A stretch of 64,000 nucleotides of DNA from Brevibacillus gelatini (GCF_003710935.1 NZ_RHHS01000015.1:62001-126000); one strand, 5' to 3'; positions 17,891 to 27,084 are shown, counted from the first letter of the stretch. Made by a program: numbers and translations. Notes: generated from the letters alone by a model not told the origin.

Positions 17891-18583
17891 ATGGTCAAGG
17901 ATGAGCTGCTGCGGGAGCACCTGCCCAAAACCCGGTTGTTTTCTCCAGAAACGCTGTGGGAGTATGCGGAAAGCTACAAACGCGTGATCCTCAAGCCGTC
18001 AGGAGGCGGCGGCGGAGCAGGAATTATCCAGCTGACCGACTTGGGGGAAGATCGCTATCTCGTCCATAGCGGTGTTGTGCGGCGGACGATCGAAGGCAAG
18101 GAAAAAACCGTGCAATACGTTCGATCGTTGTTTCGTCCCAAAATATACCTGCTCCAGCCGCGTATTCCGCTCGGTAGAATCAACGGAAAGCCTTTTGACG
18201 TGCGCGTCATGCTGCAGCGCCGCGGCAAAGGCGCGCCCTGGCTCATAACGGGCTGGGTAGCTAAGCTTGCTGGACCAGGCTATGTCGTCACGAACGTGGC
18301 GCGCAGCAGGGGAAAAGTGCTGCCGCTGCGCACGGCCATTCGCCAATCCAACGTCGCGGCTGGACCAGGCTTGCTGCGCGAGATTAGAAGCATATCGCTC
18401 GCGGTAGGCCGCTGCCTGGGCAAGGCGTACCCGACGCTTAGGGAGATCGGCTTGGACATGGGAATCGACATTCACGGGAAGCCGTGGATTATCGAAGCGA
18501 ATTTTCGCCCATCGCTGTCCTTGTTTCAAAAGCTTCCGGACCAGACTTTTTACAGACGCATCCTGTCCATGCGAAAAGGATGA
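17891..18583 (+). CDS. YheC/YheD-type ATP-grasp protein (spore associated)
   Basis: At least 230 residues with an ATP-grasp core: VILKPSGGGGGAGIIQL near residue 36 (lysine plus glycine loop), FDVRVMLQRRGKG near residue 105, and EIGLDMGIDIHGKPWIIEANFRP near residue 195 (metal-binding D, E and N). YheC/YheD proteins are associated with endospore coats in Bacillales; their reaction is unknown. The start is uncertain. ATG 17891 is the first standard codon but has a poor ribosome site, and the family-conserved KWxK segment lies upstream in frame (KWGKHQH). An ATA at 17849 overlapping the panD stop sits well behind GGGGAG and may be the true start. Confidence 0.8.
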   Translation: MVKDELLREHLPKTRLFSPETLWEYAESYKRVILKPSGGGGGAGIIQLTDLGEDRYLVHSGVVRRTIEGKEKTVQYVRSLFRPKIYLLQPRIPLGRINGKPFDVRVMLQRRGKGAPWLITGWVAKLAGPGYVVTNVARSRGKVLPLRTAIRQSNVAAGPGLLREIRSISLAVGRCLGKAYPTLREIGLDMGIDIHGKPWIIEANFRPSLSLFQKLPDQTFYRRILSMRKG

Positions 18584-18585
18584 GC

Positions 18586-18634
18586 GGATAACCACTTGTC
18601 GTGCGCTCTTGCCAAAAGCGACAGGTGGTTATCC
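18586..18634 (+). terminator. Rho-independent terminator
   Basis: GGATAACCACTTGTCG (18586-18601) pairs with CGACAGGTGGTTATCC (18619-18634), nearly perfect over 16 bases, followed within eight bases by a T-run. It ends the Ldh_2-panD-ATP-grasp unit. Confidence 0.85.
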
Positions 18635-18794
18635 TATCCCTTTTTTGTCTGGACAAGCAAATCTCCCGTTTTACATTCGCCTGTGCAAGCTGTCGCAATG
18701 CACTTGCTATTGCGAAAAAAAGAGAAGCTCTGGCATGTTCGTACAAAAGTTGGTAGAATGCCTCTCATTATGAAGGGAGGTTGGATGTTCGAAC

Positions 18795-20135
18795 ATGTCA
18801 TCAATGTCTAAAAAAGAATGGATGCTCATCAGCTTCATGCTCTTTTCCATGTTTTTTGGAGCAGGCAACCTGATTTTTCCGCCTTTTCTCGGACAGGAGG
18901 CAGGCTCGCTTGTGTGGTCTTCGTTGCTCGGCTTTGTATTGTCGGCCGTCGGCTTGCCCATCCTTGGAGTAGTGGCGGTTGCCAAAGCTGGCAGTTTTCA
19001 CAGCCTGGCGAGTCGGGTCCACCCGGCGTTTGCTCTTATTTTTCCGTTTTTGATTTACGTCTCGATTGGACCAGCACTCGCGATTCCGCGTGCCGGCAGT
19101 CTTGCCTTCGAGATGGGGATGGCTCCGTTTTTGTCGGAACAGCTGGCTGCCTCCAAAATCAGCCTGTTCGTGTACACGGTCGTCTTTTTTCTGATCGTCT
19201 TCTGGCTGAGCCTGTCTCCTTCCAAGTTGGTTGATCGCTTCGGAAAGCTGCTGACACCTGCTTTGCTTGCATTGATCGCCCTGATTTTTGTGAAAAGTCT
19301 GGTGACGCCGCTTGGTCCGATGGGATCACCAACGGGAAGATACGAAACGAATCCGGTAGTGCAAGGGTTTTTGGACGGGTATTTGACGATGGATGCGCTG
19401 GCTGCCCTTGTGTTTGGCATCGTCATCGCCAATACGCTGCGCGCCAAAGGGATTACCGACACGAAGAAGCTGTCGTCGAGCATGATTCGCGCCGGGATTG
19501 GAGCAGGGCTGTTGCTGACGGCGATCTACGTCATTTTGGGGGTCATGGGGGCTTCCGCCGCTTCGCTGGGCAAAGCGGAAAACGGCGCTCAGTTGCTCGC
19601 GACCATGATGAATCAACTGTTCGGCCCGAGCGGAACATTGATTCTCGGCGTTATTTTTACCGTCGCTTGCCTGTGTGTGTCGATTGGTCTCGTAACCTCG
19701 TGCAGCCAATATTTTCACGGGCTGTTCGGCGGCTTGTCGTACAAAGGATGGGTAACTGTCCTCAGCGTCCTGAGCATGATCGTGGCGAACATGGGGCTGA
19801 CGCAAATTTTGACCGTATCCGTACCTGTTCTGGGCGCGATTTACCCGGTTGCGATCATGCTCATTTTGCTGGCACTTGCAGAACGGTTCATACCGGCTAC
19901 TTCGCTGGTTTACATTACAGCCGTGGGGGTCGTCGCTCTGTTTGGACTCGCCGATCTGGTCAATGTTTTGTTCCTCGACCGAAAGTGGGATGACATGCTC
20001 ACTGCCTTGCCGTTTTACAAGGAGGGCGCTGGCTGGCTCCTGCCTGCCATGATCGCGGTCATGATCGGCCTGGTCTTGGATTTGATGAAAAAAGCGTTGC
20101 GTGTACGCGGGAAAAGAGCTTCCCAACCCGAATAG
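18795..20135 (+). CDS. brnQ: Branched-chain amino acid : cation symporter
   Basis: 446 residues, about twelve membrane helices. The N-terminal signature MFFGAGNLIFPPFLGQEAG is typical of the BrnQ/LIVCS family, which imports Leu, Ile and Val with Na+ or H+. Other family segments are FPFLIYVSIGPALAIPRAGS and CSQYFHGLFGG. Start ATG 18795 lies 13 bases after GGGAGG, slightly far; no alternative in-frame start fits better. The imported amino acids are precursors of branched fatty acids and of Val/Leu in gramicidin and tyrocidine, but the gene stands alone with its own terminator. No T-box leader was found. Confidence 0.95.
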   Translation: MSSMSKKEWMLISFMLFSMFFGAGNLIFPPFLGQEAGSLVWSSLLGFVLSAVGLPILGVVAVAKAGSFHSLASRVHPAFALIFPFLIYVSIGPALAIPRAGSLAFEMGMAPFLSEQLAASKISLFVYTVVFFLIVFWLSLSPSKLVDRFGKLLTPALLALIALIFVKSLVTPLGPMGSPTGRYETNPVVQGFLDGYLTMDALAALVFGIVIANTLRAKGITDTKKLSSSMIRAGIGAGLLLTAIYVILGVMGASAASLGKAENGAQLLATMMNQLFGPSGTLILGVIFTVACLCVSIGLVTSCSQYFHGLFGGLSYKGWVTVLSVLSMIVANMGLTQILTVSVPVLGAIYPVAIMLILLALAERFIPATSLVYITAVGVVALFGLADLVNVLFLDRKWDDMLTALPFYKEGAGWLLPAMIAVMIGLVLDLMKKALRVRGKRASQPE

Positions 20136-20179
20136 CATAGGAGGCTATCCTTGTCGTGCTTGTGCTGACGACGTACCAA

Positions 20180-20217
20180 AACGTCCGGTTGATCCGGGCG
20201 TTTTTTCTTTTTTTCGC
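20180..20217 (+). terminator. Rho-independent terminator
   Basis: AACGTCCGG (20180-20188) pairs with CCGGGCGTT (20194-20202) and is followed by TTTTTCTTTTTTT. It ends brnQ. Confidence 0.85.
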
Positions 20218-20342
20218 GCGAACGGCTTTGACCAGATGTCTGCAACCACACAGGATAAAAGTGGTATGAATGGGGCAAAATTCCCTTATGCCAGTTCAAA
20301 GCCTGGTCAAGACCGGCTGCTAAGAAGTCAGGAGGTGGGGAT

Positions 20343-21905
20343 GTGAACCGGAACGCGCGAAAATGGTGGAGAGCGCACAAACAAAGAGTACAGCAGCAGG
20401 CGGTGCCTTCCCATACGCCTTTGCACAAGGAGCTTGCCGAAAACGAACAGCAACTGCGCGCTCTTTATGACAACTGCTCGGATGTGGTTTTTCGCTCTTT
20501 TCGCATCGGCGGATCGACGCGGGCGCTTGTGGTCTACATTGATGGCTTGACGAACACAGAGGAGCTGGAGCGCAACGTCCTGTCCGTGCTGATGAAGACG
20601 AAGATGCCGAAGGATTCCGCGATTGGCAAACTGCTGGACAACGTTGTGTCTGTGTCGCAAACAAACGAGCTGGCTACCTTCGAGGACTGTCTGGAATCTG
20701 TCGCAAACGGCTTTCCGACCCTGTTGATCGATCAGCAGGAGTGCGCTCTTTCCTTTGGCCTGGCGAAATGGGAAAAAAGGCCGGTCGAAGAGCCGATGGC
20801 CGAAGGAGTCGTCCGCGGCCCGCGCGAGGGGTTTACCGAATCGATTCAGGTCAATATGGCGCTGATTCGGCGGATCATCAAGACACCGGCATTGAAAATG
20901 GAGCAGATGCAGATTGGCGGGTACACGAAAACAAAGGTCGTGCTTGCGTATATTGACGGGATCGTGGACATGGATTTGGTCACAGAAGCCCGAGCGAGGT
21001 TAAACCGGATCGACATCGACGGTGTGCTGGAGAGCGGGTATATCGAGGAGCTGATCGAGGACCATCCTGCCTCGCCATTTCCGCAAATTTTGTCCACAGA
21101 GCGTCCGGATGTCACGTGCGGCAACCTGCTGGAAGGGAGGATTGCGATCATCGTGGACGGCACGCCGTTTGTGATGATTGCTCCGGCGACGCTGTTTTCC
21201 CTGCTGCAATCCAGCGAAGACTACTACCAGCGCTCCATTGTCAGTTCTGCGATTCGCTGGCTCCGCTTTCTGTTCACGGGAATTTCCTTTTTGCTGCCTT
21301 CACTCTACGTTGCCCTGATTACGTTTCACCAGGAAATGGTGCCCACGTCTCTTTTAATCAGCATGGCGGCGTCTCGCGAGGCTGTGCCTTTCCCCGCCCT
21401 GGTCGAAGCGCTATTGATGGAGGTTACGTTTGAAGCGCTGCGGGAAGCAGGTGTCCGGCTGCCCAAGCAGATCGGTGCCGCGATCAGTATCGTGGGGGCG
21501 CTCGTCATCGGTCAGGCTTCCGTACAGGCAGGGCTGGTTTCCGCGCCGATGGTCATTGTCGTCGCCATTACCGGGATCGCTTCCTTTATGATCCCGCACT
21601 ACATTGCAGGTCTTGCGATTCGGCTGCTGCGTATTCCCATGATGTTTCTTGCGGGTTCGCTCGGTTTGCTGGGAATTATGCTCGGCATCATCGTCACCGT
21701 CATTCATTTAAGTACGATTCGCTCTTTGGGGGTTCCTTACTTGACGCCGATCGGGCCGATGAAGTTCGCGGAGTGGAAAGACACTCTCGTTCGCGCACCG
21801 TGGTGGATGATGAACGCACGACCGCATCTGACTGGCGATTATCAAAAAATAAGGCAAGGGGCCAATCAGAAGCCAGGTCCGGAAAAAGGGGGAGATCCTG
21901 CTTGA
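20343..21905 (+). CDS. Spore germinant receptor A subunit (GerA family)
   Basis: 520 residues. The N-terminal half is soluble and cytoplasmic in this family; marks include ALVVYIDGLTNTEELERNV and, in the second half of that region, TKTKVVLAYIDGIVDMDLV. The C-terminal half holds about five or six helices (WLRFLFTGISFLLPSLYVAL, IGAAISIVGALVIGQASVQ, LAGSLGLLGIMLGIIVTVIHL). A subunits sit in the inner spore membrane and sense amino acids or nucleosides. GTG 20343 follows AGGAGG by six or seven bases. It is the first gene of an eight-gene operon, and its stop overlaps the next gene (TTGA). Confidence 0.95.
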   Translation: MNRNARKWWRAHKQRVQQQAVPSHTPLHKELAENEQQLRALYDNCSDVVFRSFRIGGSTRALVVYIDGLTNTEELERNVLSVLMKTKMPKDSAIGKLLDNVVSVSQTNELATFEDCLESVANGFPTLLIDQQECALSFGLAKWEKRPVEEPMAEGVVRGPREGFTESIQVNMALIRRIIKTPALKMEQMQIGGYTKTKVVLAYIDGIVDMDLVTEARARLNRIDIDGVLESGYIEELIEDHPASPFPQILSTERPDVTCGNLLEGRIAIIVDGTPFVMIAPATLFSLLQSSEDYYQRSIVSSAIRWLRFLFTGISFLLPSLYVALITFHQEMVPTSLLISMAASREAVPFPALVEALLMEVTFEALREAGVRLPKQIGAAISIVGALVIGQASVQAGLVSAPMVIVVAITGIASFMIPHYIAGLAIRLLRIPMMFLAGSLGLLGIMLGIIVTVIHLSTIRSLGVPYLTPIGPMKFAEWKDTLVRAPWWMMNARPHLTGDYQKIRQGANQKPGPEKGGDPA

Positions 21906-22120
21906 AATGGGTCCAGATTGTCGCGATGAGCGTCTTAGCCTGTATCCTGTTCGCGCTGGAATGGCCGCGTCTTTCGCGCTTGCCAAAGCGGGACAAGGCG
22001 GCCTTCATTACGCTATTGTTCGTGGCCTGGGTTTTGTCCATGCTGGATTTGCCGAATCTGCCGGGGCCGACAACCTTTATCAATGCGCTTTTCAGGCCAT
22101 TGGGTCAATATCTGGAGTGA
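21902..22120 (+). CDS. Short germinant-receptor D-type subunit (72 aa, two helices)
   Basis: TTG at 21902 overlaps the TGA of the A-subunit gene, with AAGGGGGAG upstream. The 72-residue product has two membrane helices (WVQIVAMSVLACILFALEWP and AFITLLFVAWVLSMLDL) joined by RLSRLPKRDKA, with a short tail ending in RPLGQYLE. Small two-helix 'D subunits' are known from Bacillus ger loci, where they modulate receptor function. Size, topology and position between A and B genes fit that class. Sequence conservation in the class is low, so the call rests on topology and context. Confidence 0.75.
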   Translation: MKWVQIVAMSVLACILFALEWPRLSRLPKRDKAAFITLLFVAWVLSMLDLPNLPGPTTFINALFRPLGQYLE

Positions 22121-22126
22121 AAAAGG

Positions 22127-23269
22127 GTGGGGCGATTGCTGGAACAGGGAAAAATTTCTTCCTCTCAAATGAGCAAAATGTTGTTCTTGGTCATCGTGGC
22201 CTCAACTGTGATTTCAGTTCCGAGCCTTACGGGCAAGTACGCGCAAAACGACTTGTGGCTATCGCCCATACTGGCATCATTGATCGGATTTTTGACAGTG
22301 TTTATCGTCTTTTCATTAAACAGGCTGTATCCGCAGCAAACGGTTATCCAATACAGCCCAGACATCATTGGCAAGGTTCCGGGAAAAATTTTCGGACTGC
22401 TTCTGCTGTTTTTTTACCTTCACATCACGGGCCTCATCGTCCGCAATTATGCCGAGTTCATCATGGGAAACTTTTTGCCGCAGACGCCGATCAGCATCGT
22501 GATTTTCACGATGATCGCTGTGTGCGTATATGGAGTAAAAGCGGGGATTGAGACGATTGGGCGGACAGCACAGGTCTTTTTCTTTTTCTTCCTGTTTCCG
22601 TTGATCCTGATGCCGTTTTTGCTGCGCGACATGCACCTCGATTTCGTTTTCCCCATGTTTGAGCACGGCTTGCTGCCGGCGTTGAAGGGGGCGATAATCC
22701 CCCAAGCCTACTTTAGCGAGATGTTCCTGATGTCGTTTTTGCTCCCGTATGTAACCGATCCCGAAAAAGGCATGCGCGCAGGAATGCTCGCCACCCTTGG
22801 GGTCGCTGTGGTACTGACCGGTGTCAATATTTTTATCCTGCTCGTCTTCGGGAGACAGTCCTCGGATTACCTGTACCCTGTCATGGCTGCCTTTCGCTAC
22901 ATCAGCATAGCGGATTTCATTGAAAATCTGGACTCGGTGGTCATGACGGTCTGGATTTTGGGGATGTACGTCAAAATCAGCGTGTTTTACTACGCCACTG
23001 TACTGGGGACGAGCCAGTGGCTGGAGCTGTCTGACTATCGCCCGATTGTCATTCCGATCGGGATGCTTATTGCGGCGATCAGCTTCTGGTCGATGCCGAA
23101 TATCAACGCGCCAGTTATCTCGTTCCCGTTTTACAGCCCGCTCATGCAGACGATTTGCCCGTTGCTGCTGCTTGGTGTCGCCTATTTGCGCAAAAAAGGC
23201 AAGCGGCAAAGCCAAGCCCAAACCGCCGCTGCGTCTGGCAGTGTCCATTCAGAAAAGCAAGAAGGATGA
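22127..23269 (+). CDS. Spore germinant receptor B subunit 1 (GerB/GRAAP permease)
   Basis: 380 residues with about ten helices, related to APC-type amino acid transporters. GerB marks: GKISSSQMSKMLFLVIVAST at the N-terminus, GKYAQNDLWLSP near residue 36, a GVKAGIETIGRTAQVFFFF segment, and SVVMTVWILGMYVKISVFYY near residue 265. B subunits form the ligand pocket of the receptor in the inner spore membrane. GTG 22127 is chosen (GGAG nine bases before); TTG 22136 is possible. The Lys/Arg/Gln-rich tail is cytoplasmic. The next gene encodes a paralog. Confidence 0.93.
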   Translation: MGRLLEQGKISSSQMSKMLFLVIVASTVISVPSLTGKYAQNDLWLSPILASLIGFLTVFIVFSLNRLYPQQTVIQYSPDIIGKVPGKIFGLLLLFFYLHITGLIVRNYAEFIMGNFLPQTPISIVIFTMIAVCVYGVKAGIETIGRTAQVFFFFFLFPLILMPFLLRDMHLDFVFPMFEHGLLPALKGAIIPQAYFSEMFLMSFLLPYVTDPEKGMRAGMLATLGVAVVLTGVNIFILLVFGRQSSDYLYPVMAAFRYISIADFIENLDSVVMTVWILGMYVKISVFYYATVLGTSQWLELSDYRPIVIPIGMLIAAISFWSMPNINAPVISFPFYSPLMQTICPLLLLGVAYLRKKGKRQSQAQTAAASGSVHSEKQEG

Positions 23270-23275
23270 GGAACC

Positions 23276-24382
23276 ATGCTCGAAACGGGAAAAATATCAG
23301 CCTTGCAGATTGGGATGTTGATCTATCCAGTCGTCATGTCCACAGCGATGCTTAGCGGACCAAGCCTCATGGCACAGCAAGCGCAAAACGACTTGTGGCT
23401 GTCTCCGCTATGGGCTTCTCTCGGCGGTTTTTTCAGTGTATGGATCGCGATCCAACTCAACAAGCGTTTTCCCGGCATGTCCATTATCGAGCTTGCGCGA
23501 GAAATCACCGGAAAAGCTCCTGCTGCTGTCCTGGGCTTCTTGTACTTGTACGTCTTGCTGCAAGCAAACGCCGTCATCGTGCGGGAGTATGCGGATTTTA
23601 TCGCTTATTTCTTGCAGGAAACCCCGCTTGTCCTCATTATGGGCGCCCTGATCCTCGTCTGTTCGCTTGCGGTAAAAGGGGGCATCGAGGTGATGGGAAG
23701 GACGGCGCAAGTGTTTTTCCCGGCGTTTATTTTGCCGCTGCTCATGATGATCGGGCTTGTTTTCCCTGCGCTGGACCCCGGCAATCTTCTTCCGATTTTG
23801 GACAAAGGGCTGCTGCCGTCCGTAAAAGGAGCGTACATACCACTGGGCTGGTTTAGCGAGATGTTTCTGATTTCCTACTTGCTGCCTTCCCTGTCCGACC
23901 GCAAGTATGCCGCGACGTCGGCCTTTTTCGCAGTAGTCGGAGCCATGCTGACGATGGTGATCGTGAACATGGTTACGCTGTTTTTGATGGGGGACGCGCT
24001 CGACAACGTCTTGTTTCCGATTATGGATACGGCCCGGTATGTGAACGTTGCCGATTTTTTTGAGAATATGGATTCTGCCGTCATGGCGGTTTGGGTGATT
24101 GGCGTCTACGTCAAAGTCTCGATGTTTTACTATGCGACAGTGCTCGGCACCGCACAATGGCTGAATCTGACATCTTACCAGCCGCTTATTTTGCCGGTCG
24201 GCATGTTGATTTTGCTATTCTGCTTTTGGGGAGTCCCAAGCGTCTACATCGTGAAGGAAGCCGCAGCAGTAGCGATTCCGGCCTTGTTCGTGCTGTTCTT
24301 TTGTTTCATTCCGGCAGGGCTTTTGCTCTGGGCGATCGTGCGCGGGAAGCGTAACCGCACAGAGGAGGCAGAATCAGGGTGA
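23276..24382 (+). CDS. Spore germinant receptor B subunit 2 (GerB paralog)
   Basis: 368 residues, same family and topology as the preceding gene. Shared blocks are GKISALQIGMLIYPVVMST, AQQAQNDLWLSPLWASLGG, AVKGGIEVMGRTAQVF and ENMDSAVMAVWVIGVYVKVSMF. It starts ATG 23276 after AAGGATGAGG, six bases from the previous stop. Two B genes in one operon probably give alternative ligand specificities with a shared A subunit, as described for some ger loci with extra B genes. Its stop overlaps the first C-subunit gene (GTGA), so B2 and C1 are coupled. Confidence 0.93.
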   Translation: MLETGKISALQIGMLIYPVVMSTAMLSGPSLMAQQAQNDLWLSPLWASLGGFFSVWIAIQLNKRFPGMSIIELAREITGKAPAAVLGFLYLYVLLQANAVIVREYADFIAYFLQETPLVLIMGALILVCSLAVKGGIEVMGRTAQVFFPAFILPLLMMIGLVFPALDPGNLLPILDKGLLPSVKGAYIPLGWFSEMFLISYLLPSLSDRKYAATSAFFAVVGAMLTMVIVNMVTLFLMGDALDNVLFPIMDTARYVNVADFFENMDSAVMAVWVIGVYVKVSMFYYATVLGTAQWLNLTSYQPLILPVGMLILLFCFWGVPSVYIVKEAAAVAIPALFVLFFCFIPAGLLLWAIVRGKRNRTEEAESG

Positions 24383-25566
24383 GAACGTGGGGGAGCGTTT
24401 TGATTCTTGTTGTCTGTGCGCTGCTGCTTGGCGGCTGCTGGGACCGAACGGAAATCAACGACCTCGCGATTATTACCGCGGCTGCTGTGGACAAGGCGGA
24501 AGAGAGCGAGATTGTGTTGAGCATCCAGGTGTTCATCCCGAGAGCGGTGGGGGGACCTGGGCTGGGCGGACCGACAGGGAGCTCGGAACGCGCGCTTACG
24601 ACCATCCTGAGTGCAAAGGGAGAGAATATTGCCGATGCGATGTCCAAGGTCCAGAGCAAGCTTCCCCGAAAAATTTTTTGGGGGCATTGCAAAGTTTACT
24701 TGTTTGGAGAAGCAGTGGCAAAGGACGGAATTGCCGGGCATATCGATTTTCTCGTACGCCATCCAGAGCCGCGCAACCGCGCCTACTTGTACGTTTCCAA
24801 AGGAAAAGCAGGGGAGCATCTCGGAAACAATAGCCTCCTGGAGCGTTCCACGGCGGAAGCGCTGCGGGAATTGGCGAGCCTGCATCTTGGCATGGCAGTT
24901 ACCTTGATTGATTTTCGAAACATGCTCAATGGAGAATCCCGGGCAGTCGTTCTTCCTTATATTGAGGCAGGAAGCAAGCTGGAAAAGCCGGCGCAAATTC
25001 AGGAAAACACGCTGCTATTGGGAAGTGCGATCTTCCGCAAGGATAAAATGATTGGCGTTCTGTCGACAAAGGCAACAAGAGGCTTGCTCTGGCTGCGAGA
25101 CGAGATTATCCGCGCTTCCATCAGCGTGCAGATTCCGGCAGGGCAAGGACGGGTATCCGTCATGCCGATTCGGGGTAAGACGAAGCTGATACCGGCAATT
25201 GAGGACGGAAAGTGGTCCATTCTGGTCAAAATCGAGGCAGAGGGAGACATCGTCGAAAACGGCACGAAGCTTGATATGATGGAGATGAGCAGCAACGCTC
25301 TTGTGCAAAAAGCAGTGGAAGACGACGTCCGCTCCCGCATCGAGCTGGCCTTGTATCATTTGCAAAAGGAACTGAATGCGGATGTGACCAACTTTGCCGC
25401 CGCTTTTCACCGGAAGTATCCGCAAAAATGGCATGAAGCCAAGCAAAATTGGGACAAAATTTATCCACAGATCGAGGTCAGTACGCAGATTCATATCACA
25501 GTCCGTCGTCCGGGACTGGTCACGGATTCGGTTGGACACCCGGGAAGCCACGACAAAAGGAAGTAG
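24379..25566 (+). CDS. Spore germinant receptor C subunit 1 (Ger(x)C lipoprotein)
   Basis: 395 residues. The signal peptide ends in the lipobox LLLGGC, giving a diacylglyceride-linked Cys near residue 21, followed by the family hallmark WDRTEINDLAIITA. Further family marks: DAMSKVQSKLPRKIFWGHCK near residue 95, HPEPRNRAYLYVSKGKA near residue 135, ATRGLLWLRDEII, and FAAAFHRKYPQKWHEAKQNW near residue 340. C subunits are attached to the outer face of the inner spore membrane and are needed for receptor activity. GTG start overlapping the B2 stop. Confidence 0.95.
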   Translation: MRTWGSVLILVVCALLLGGCWDRTEINDLAIITAAAVDKAEESEIVLSIQVFIPRAVGGPGLGGPTGSSERALTTILSAKGENIADAMSKVQSKLPRKIFWGHCKVYLFGEAVAKDGIAGHIDFLVRHPEPRNRAYLYVSKGKAGEHLGNNSLLERSTAEALRELASLHLGMAVTLIDFRNMLNGESRAVVLPYIEAGSKLEKPAQIQENTLLLGSAIFRKDKMIGVLSTKATRGLLWLRDEIIRASISVQIPAGQGRVSVMPIRGKTKLIPAIEDGKWSILVKIEAEGDIVENGTKLDMMEMSSNALVQKAVEDDVRSRIELALYHLQKELNADVTNFAAAFHRKYPQKWHEAKQNWDKIYPQIEVSTQIHITVRRPGLVTDSVGHPGSHDKRK

Positions 25567-25633
25567 CGCACGACCAGCTATGCTTGTATGAACCAAAAGA
25601 GACGGGATCAGCAAGGCGCAGGAGGTGGATGAA

Positions 25634-27046
25634 ATGAATGGGAGATGGATGGATTTTTTAATAGGCTCCTTTGTGGGAACGCTTGTTGCAGGCATCCTGT
25701 TTGTGCTATTGGCGTTTTTCACGTTTCGTCCCATGCTGCAGTGGATGCTCGGTCGCTTCATGAAACGCTTGATGTCGGACCGCTATCCGGAAAATATTTT
25801 CGAGATGGTGTCGGCTTTGACCAAGGTGAGTCCGCGCTATGTGTTGGAGAACAGCTTGCGGGTGACGACGGGGCAGGCCATTGAACGGCCATTTGGCAGT
25901 CCGCGCAAATTTCTCAACTTCGACGGGCTGATCTTTTCTCCGGCCCAACTGGCGGTGCTGCCAGCAAACGAGGACGCCGAGGTGGATATGAAGATCACGA
26001 TTGGCCCTATGGCAAAACGGCCGCTGATCCTCGATATTCCTCTCATGCCTGGGGCGATGGGCTTCGGGATTGGCATCAGTGAGCCTGTCAAGATCGCGAT
26101 GGCAAAAGGGGCGGCTGCTGCGGGCACCCTGAGCAATACGGGTGAAGGGCCGCTTTTGCCGGAGGAAAGAAAATACGCCAAGCATCTCATCATTCAGTAC
26201 AATTCGGGAACGTGGTCCAAGGATGAGGAAACGCTGCGGCAGGCAGACGCGATTGAAATTCATTTCGGGCAGGGTGCGACAGCGGCGGCAGCCAGCTTTA
26301 TCCCTTCTGAATTCATTACGGGCAAGGCAAGCCAGCTCATGGGCGTGGAGGGTGAGGAAATGGTTGTCATACCGTCGCGCCATGCAGAGGTCAACAGCCC
26401 GGAAGATTTGCGCAAGCTGGTGGACAAGCTGCGCACGATCACAGACGGCGTTCCGATTGGCGTGAAAATATGTGCAAGCGCCATACTGGAGCAGGATTTG
26501 GAAATTGCCATCCAGGCTGGCGTTGATTTCATCAGCATCGACGGCGGACAGGCCGGTACGAAGGGCGGCCCGCCTATCTTGGAGGACGATTTCGGCTTGC
26601 CGACGATTTACGCCTTGTGCCGTGCCGTCCAGTATTTGAAGGAGAGAGGGGTCAAGGAGCGCATCACGCTATTGTCTGGCGGCGGCTATACGACTCCCGG
26701 CGAGTGTCTCAAGGCGATTGCTCTGGGCGCAGACGGCATTTTTATGGGAACGGCCCTCCTGTGGGCAATGACCCACGATCAGGTGACAAAGGCGATCCCA
26801 TGGGAGCCGCCGACAGAGCTGACGAATTACCCTGGGAAGTTGAAGGACAAATTTGACGCCGAACGGGCTGCCAAGCACTTGACGAATTTTTTCCTCTCGT
26901 TTGTAGACGAAATGGAGATTGCCATCCTTGCTTTGGGAAAAACTTCACTGCGTGATGTGACAGCAGACGATCTCGTAGCCCTTGATGAGTTGACGAGCAA
27001 AGTGACGAAAGTACCGCTTGCCTTCCAGTCTTCTGAGGGAAGCTGA
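25634..27046 (+). CDS. FMN-binding glutamate synthase-like protein with membrane anchor (YerD-like), copy 1
   Basis: 470 residues. One N-terminal membrane helix (FLIGSFVGTLVAGILFVLLA) precedes a domain like the FMN/glutamate-synthase barrel of GltB: ERPFGSPRKFLNFDGLIFSP, IPLMPGAMGFGIGISEPV, TGEGPLLPEER, FISIDGGQAGTKGGPP, LLSGGGYTTPGECLKAIALG and GADGIFMGTALLWAM. The glutaminase and Fe-S parts of real glutamate synthase are absent, so it is a stand-alone member; B. subtilis YerD is the known relative. Substrate unknown. ATG 25634 is favoured over GTG 25625 because GGAGG at 25621-25625 overlaps the GTG. It lies inside the ger operon with a gap of only 67 bases, so spore-stage expression is likely. 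Confidence 0.88.
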   Translation: MNGRWMDFLIGSFVGTLVAGILFVLLAFFTFRPMLQWMLGRFMKRLMSDRYPENIFEMVSALTKVSPRYVLENSLRVTTGQAIERPFGSPRKFLNFDGLIFSPAQLAVLPANEDAEVDMKITIGPMAKRPLILDIPLMPGAMGFGIGISEPVKIAMAKGAAAAGTLSNTGEGPLLPEERKYAKHLIIQYNSGTWSKDEETLRQADAIEIHFGQGATAAAASFIPSEFITGKASQLMGVEGEEMVVIPSRHAEVNSPEDLRKLVDKLRTITDGVPIGVKICASAILEQDLEIAIQAGVDFISIDGGQAGTKGGPPILEDDFGLPTIYALCRAVQYLKERGVKERITLLSGGGYTTPGECLKAIALGADGIFMGTALLWAMTHDQVTKAIPWEPPTELTNYPGKLKDKFDAERAAKHLTNFFLSFVDEMEIAILALGKTSLRDVTADDLVALDELTSKVTKVPLAFQSSEGS

Positions 27047-27084
27047 ACAAAACCGACGGCGGGCGACATTGGGGAGGGATTCGA

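Noticed and set aside
18635-18794. T-box leader before brnQ
   Set aside because: No T-box sequence (TGGNACC-type) and no specifier stem were found in the 160-base gap.
20203-20342. Sigma-G type promoter before the ger operon
   Set aside because: TGAATG at about 20267 has no good -10 partner at 17-18 bases, so no site could be assigned.
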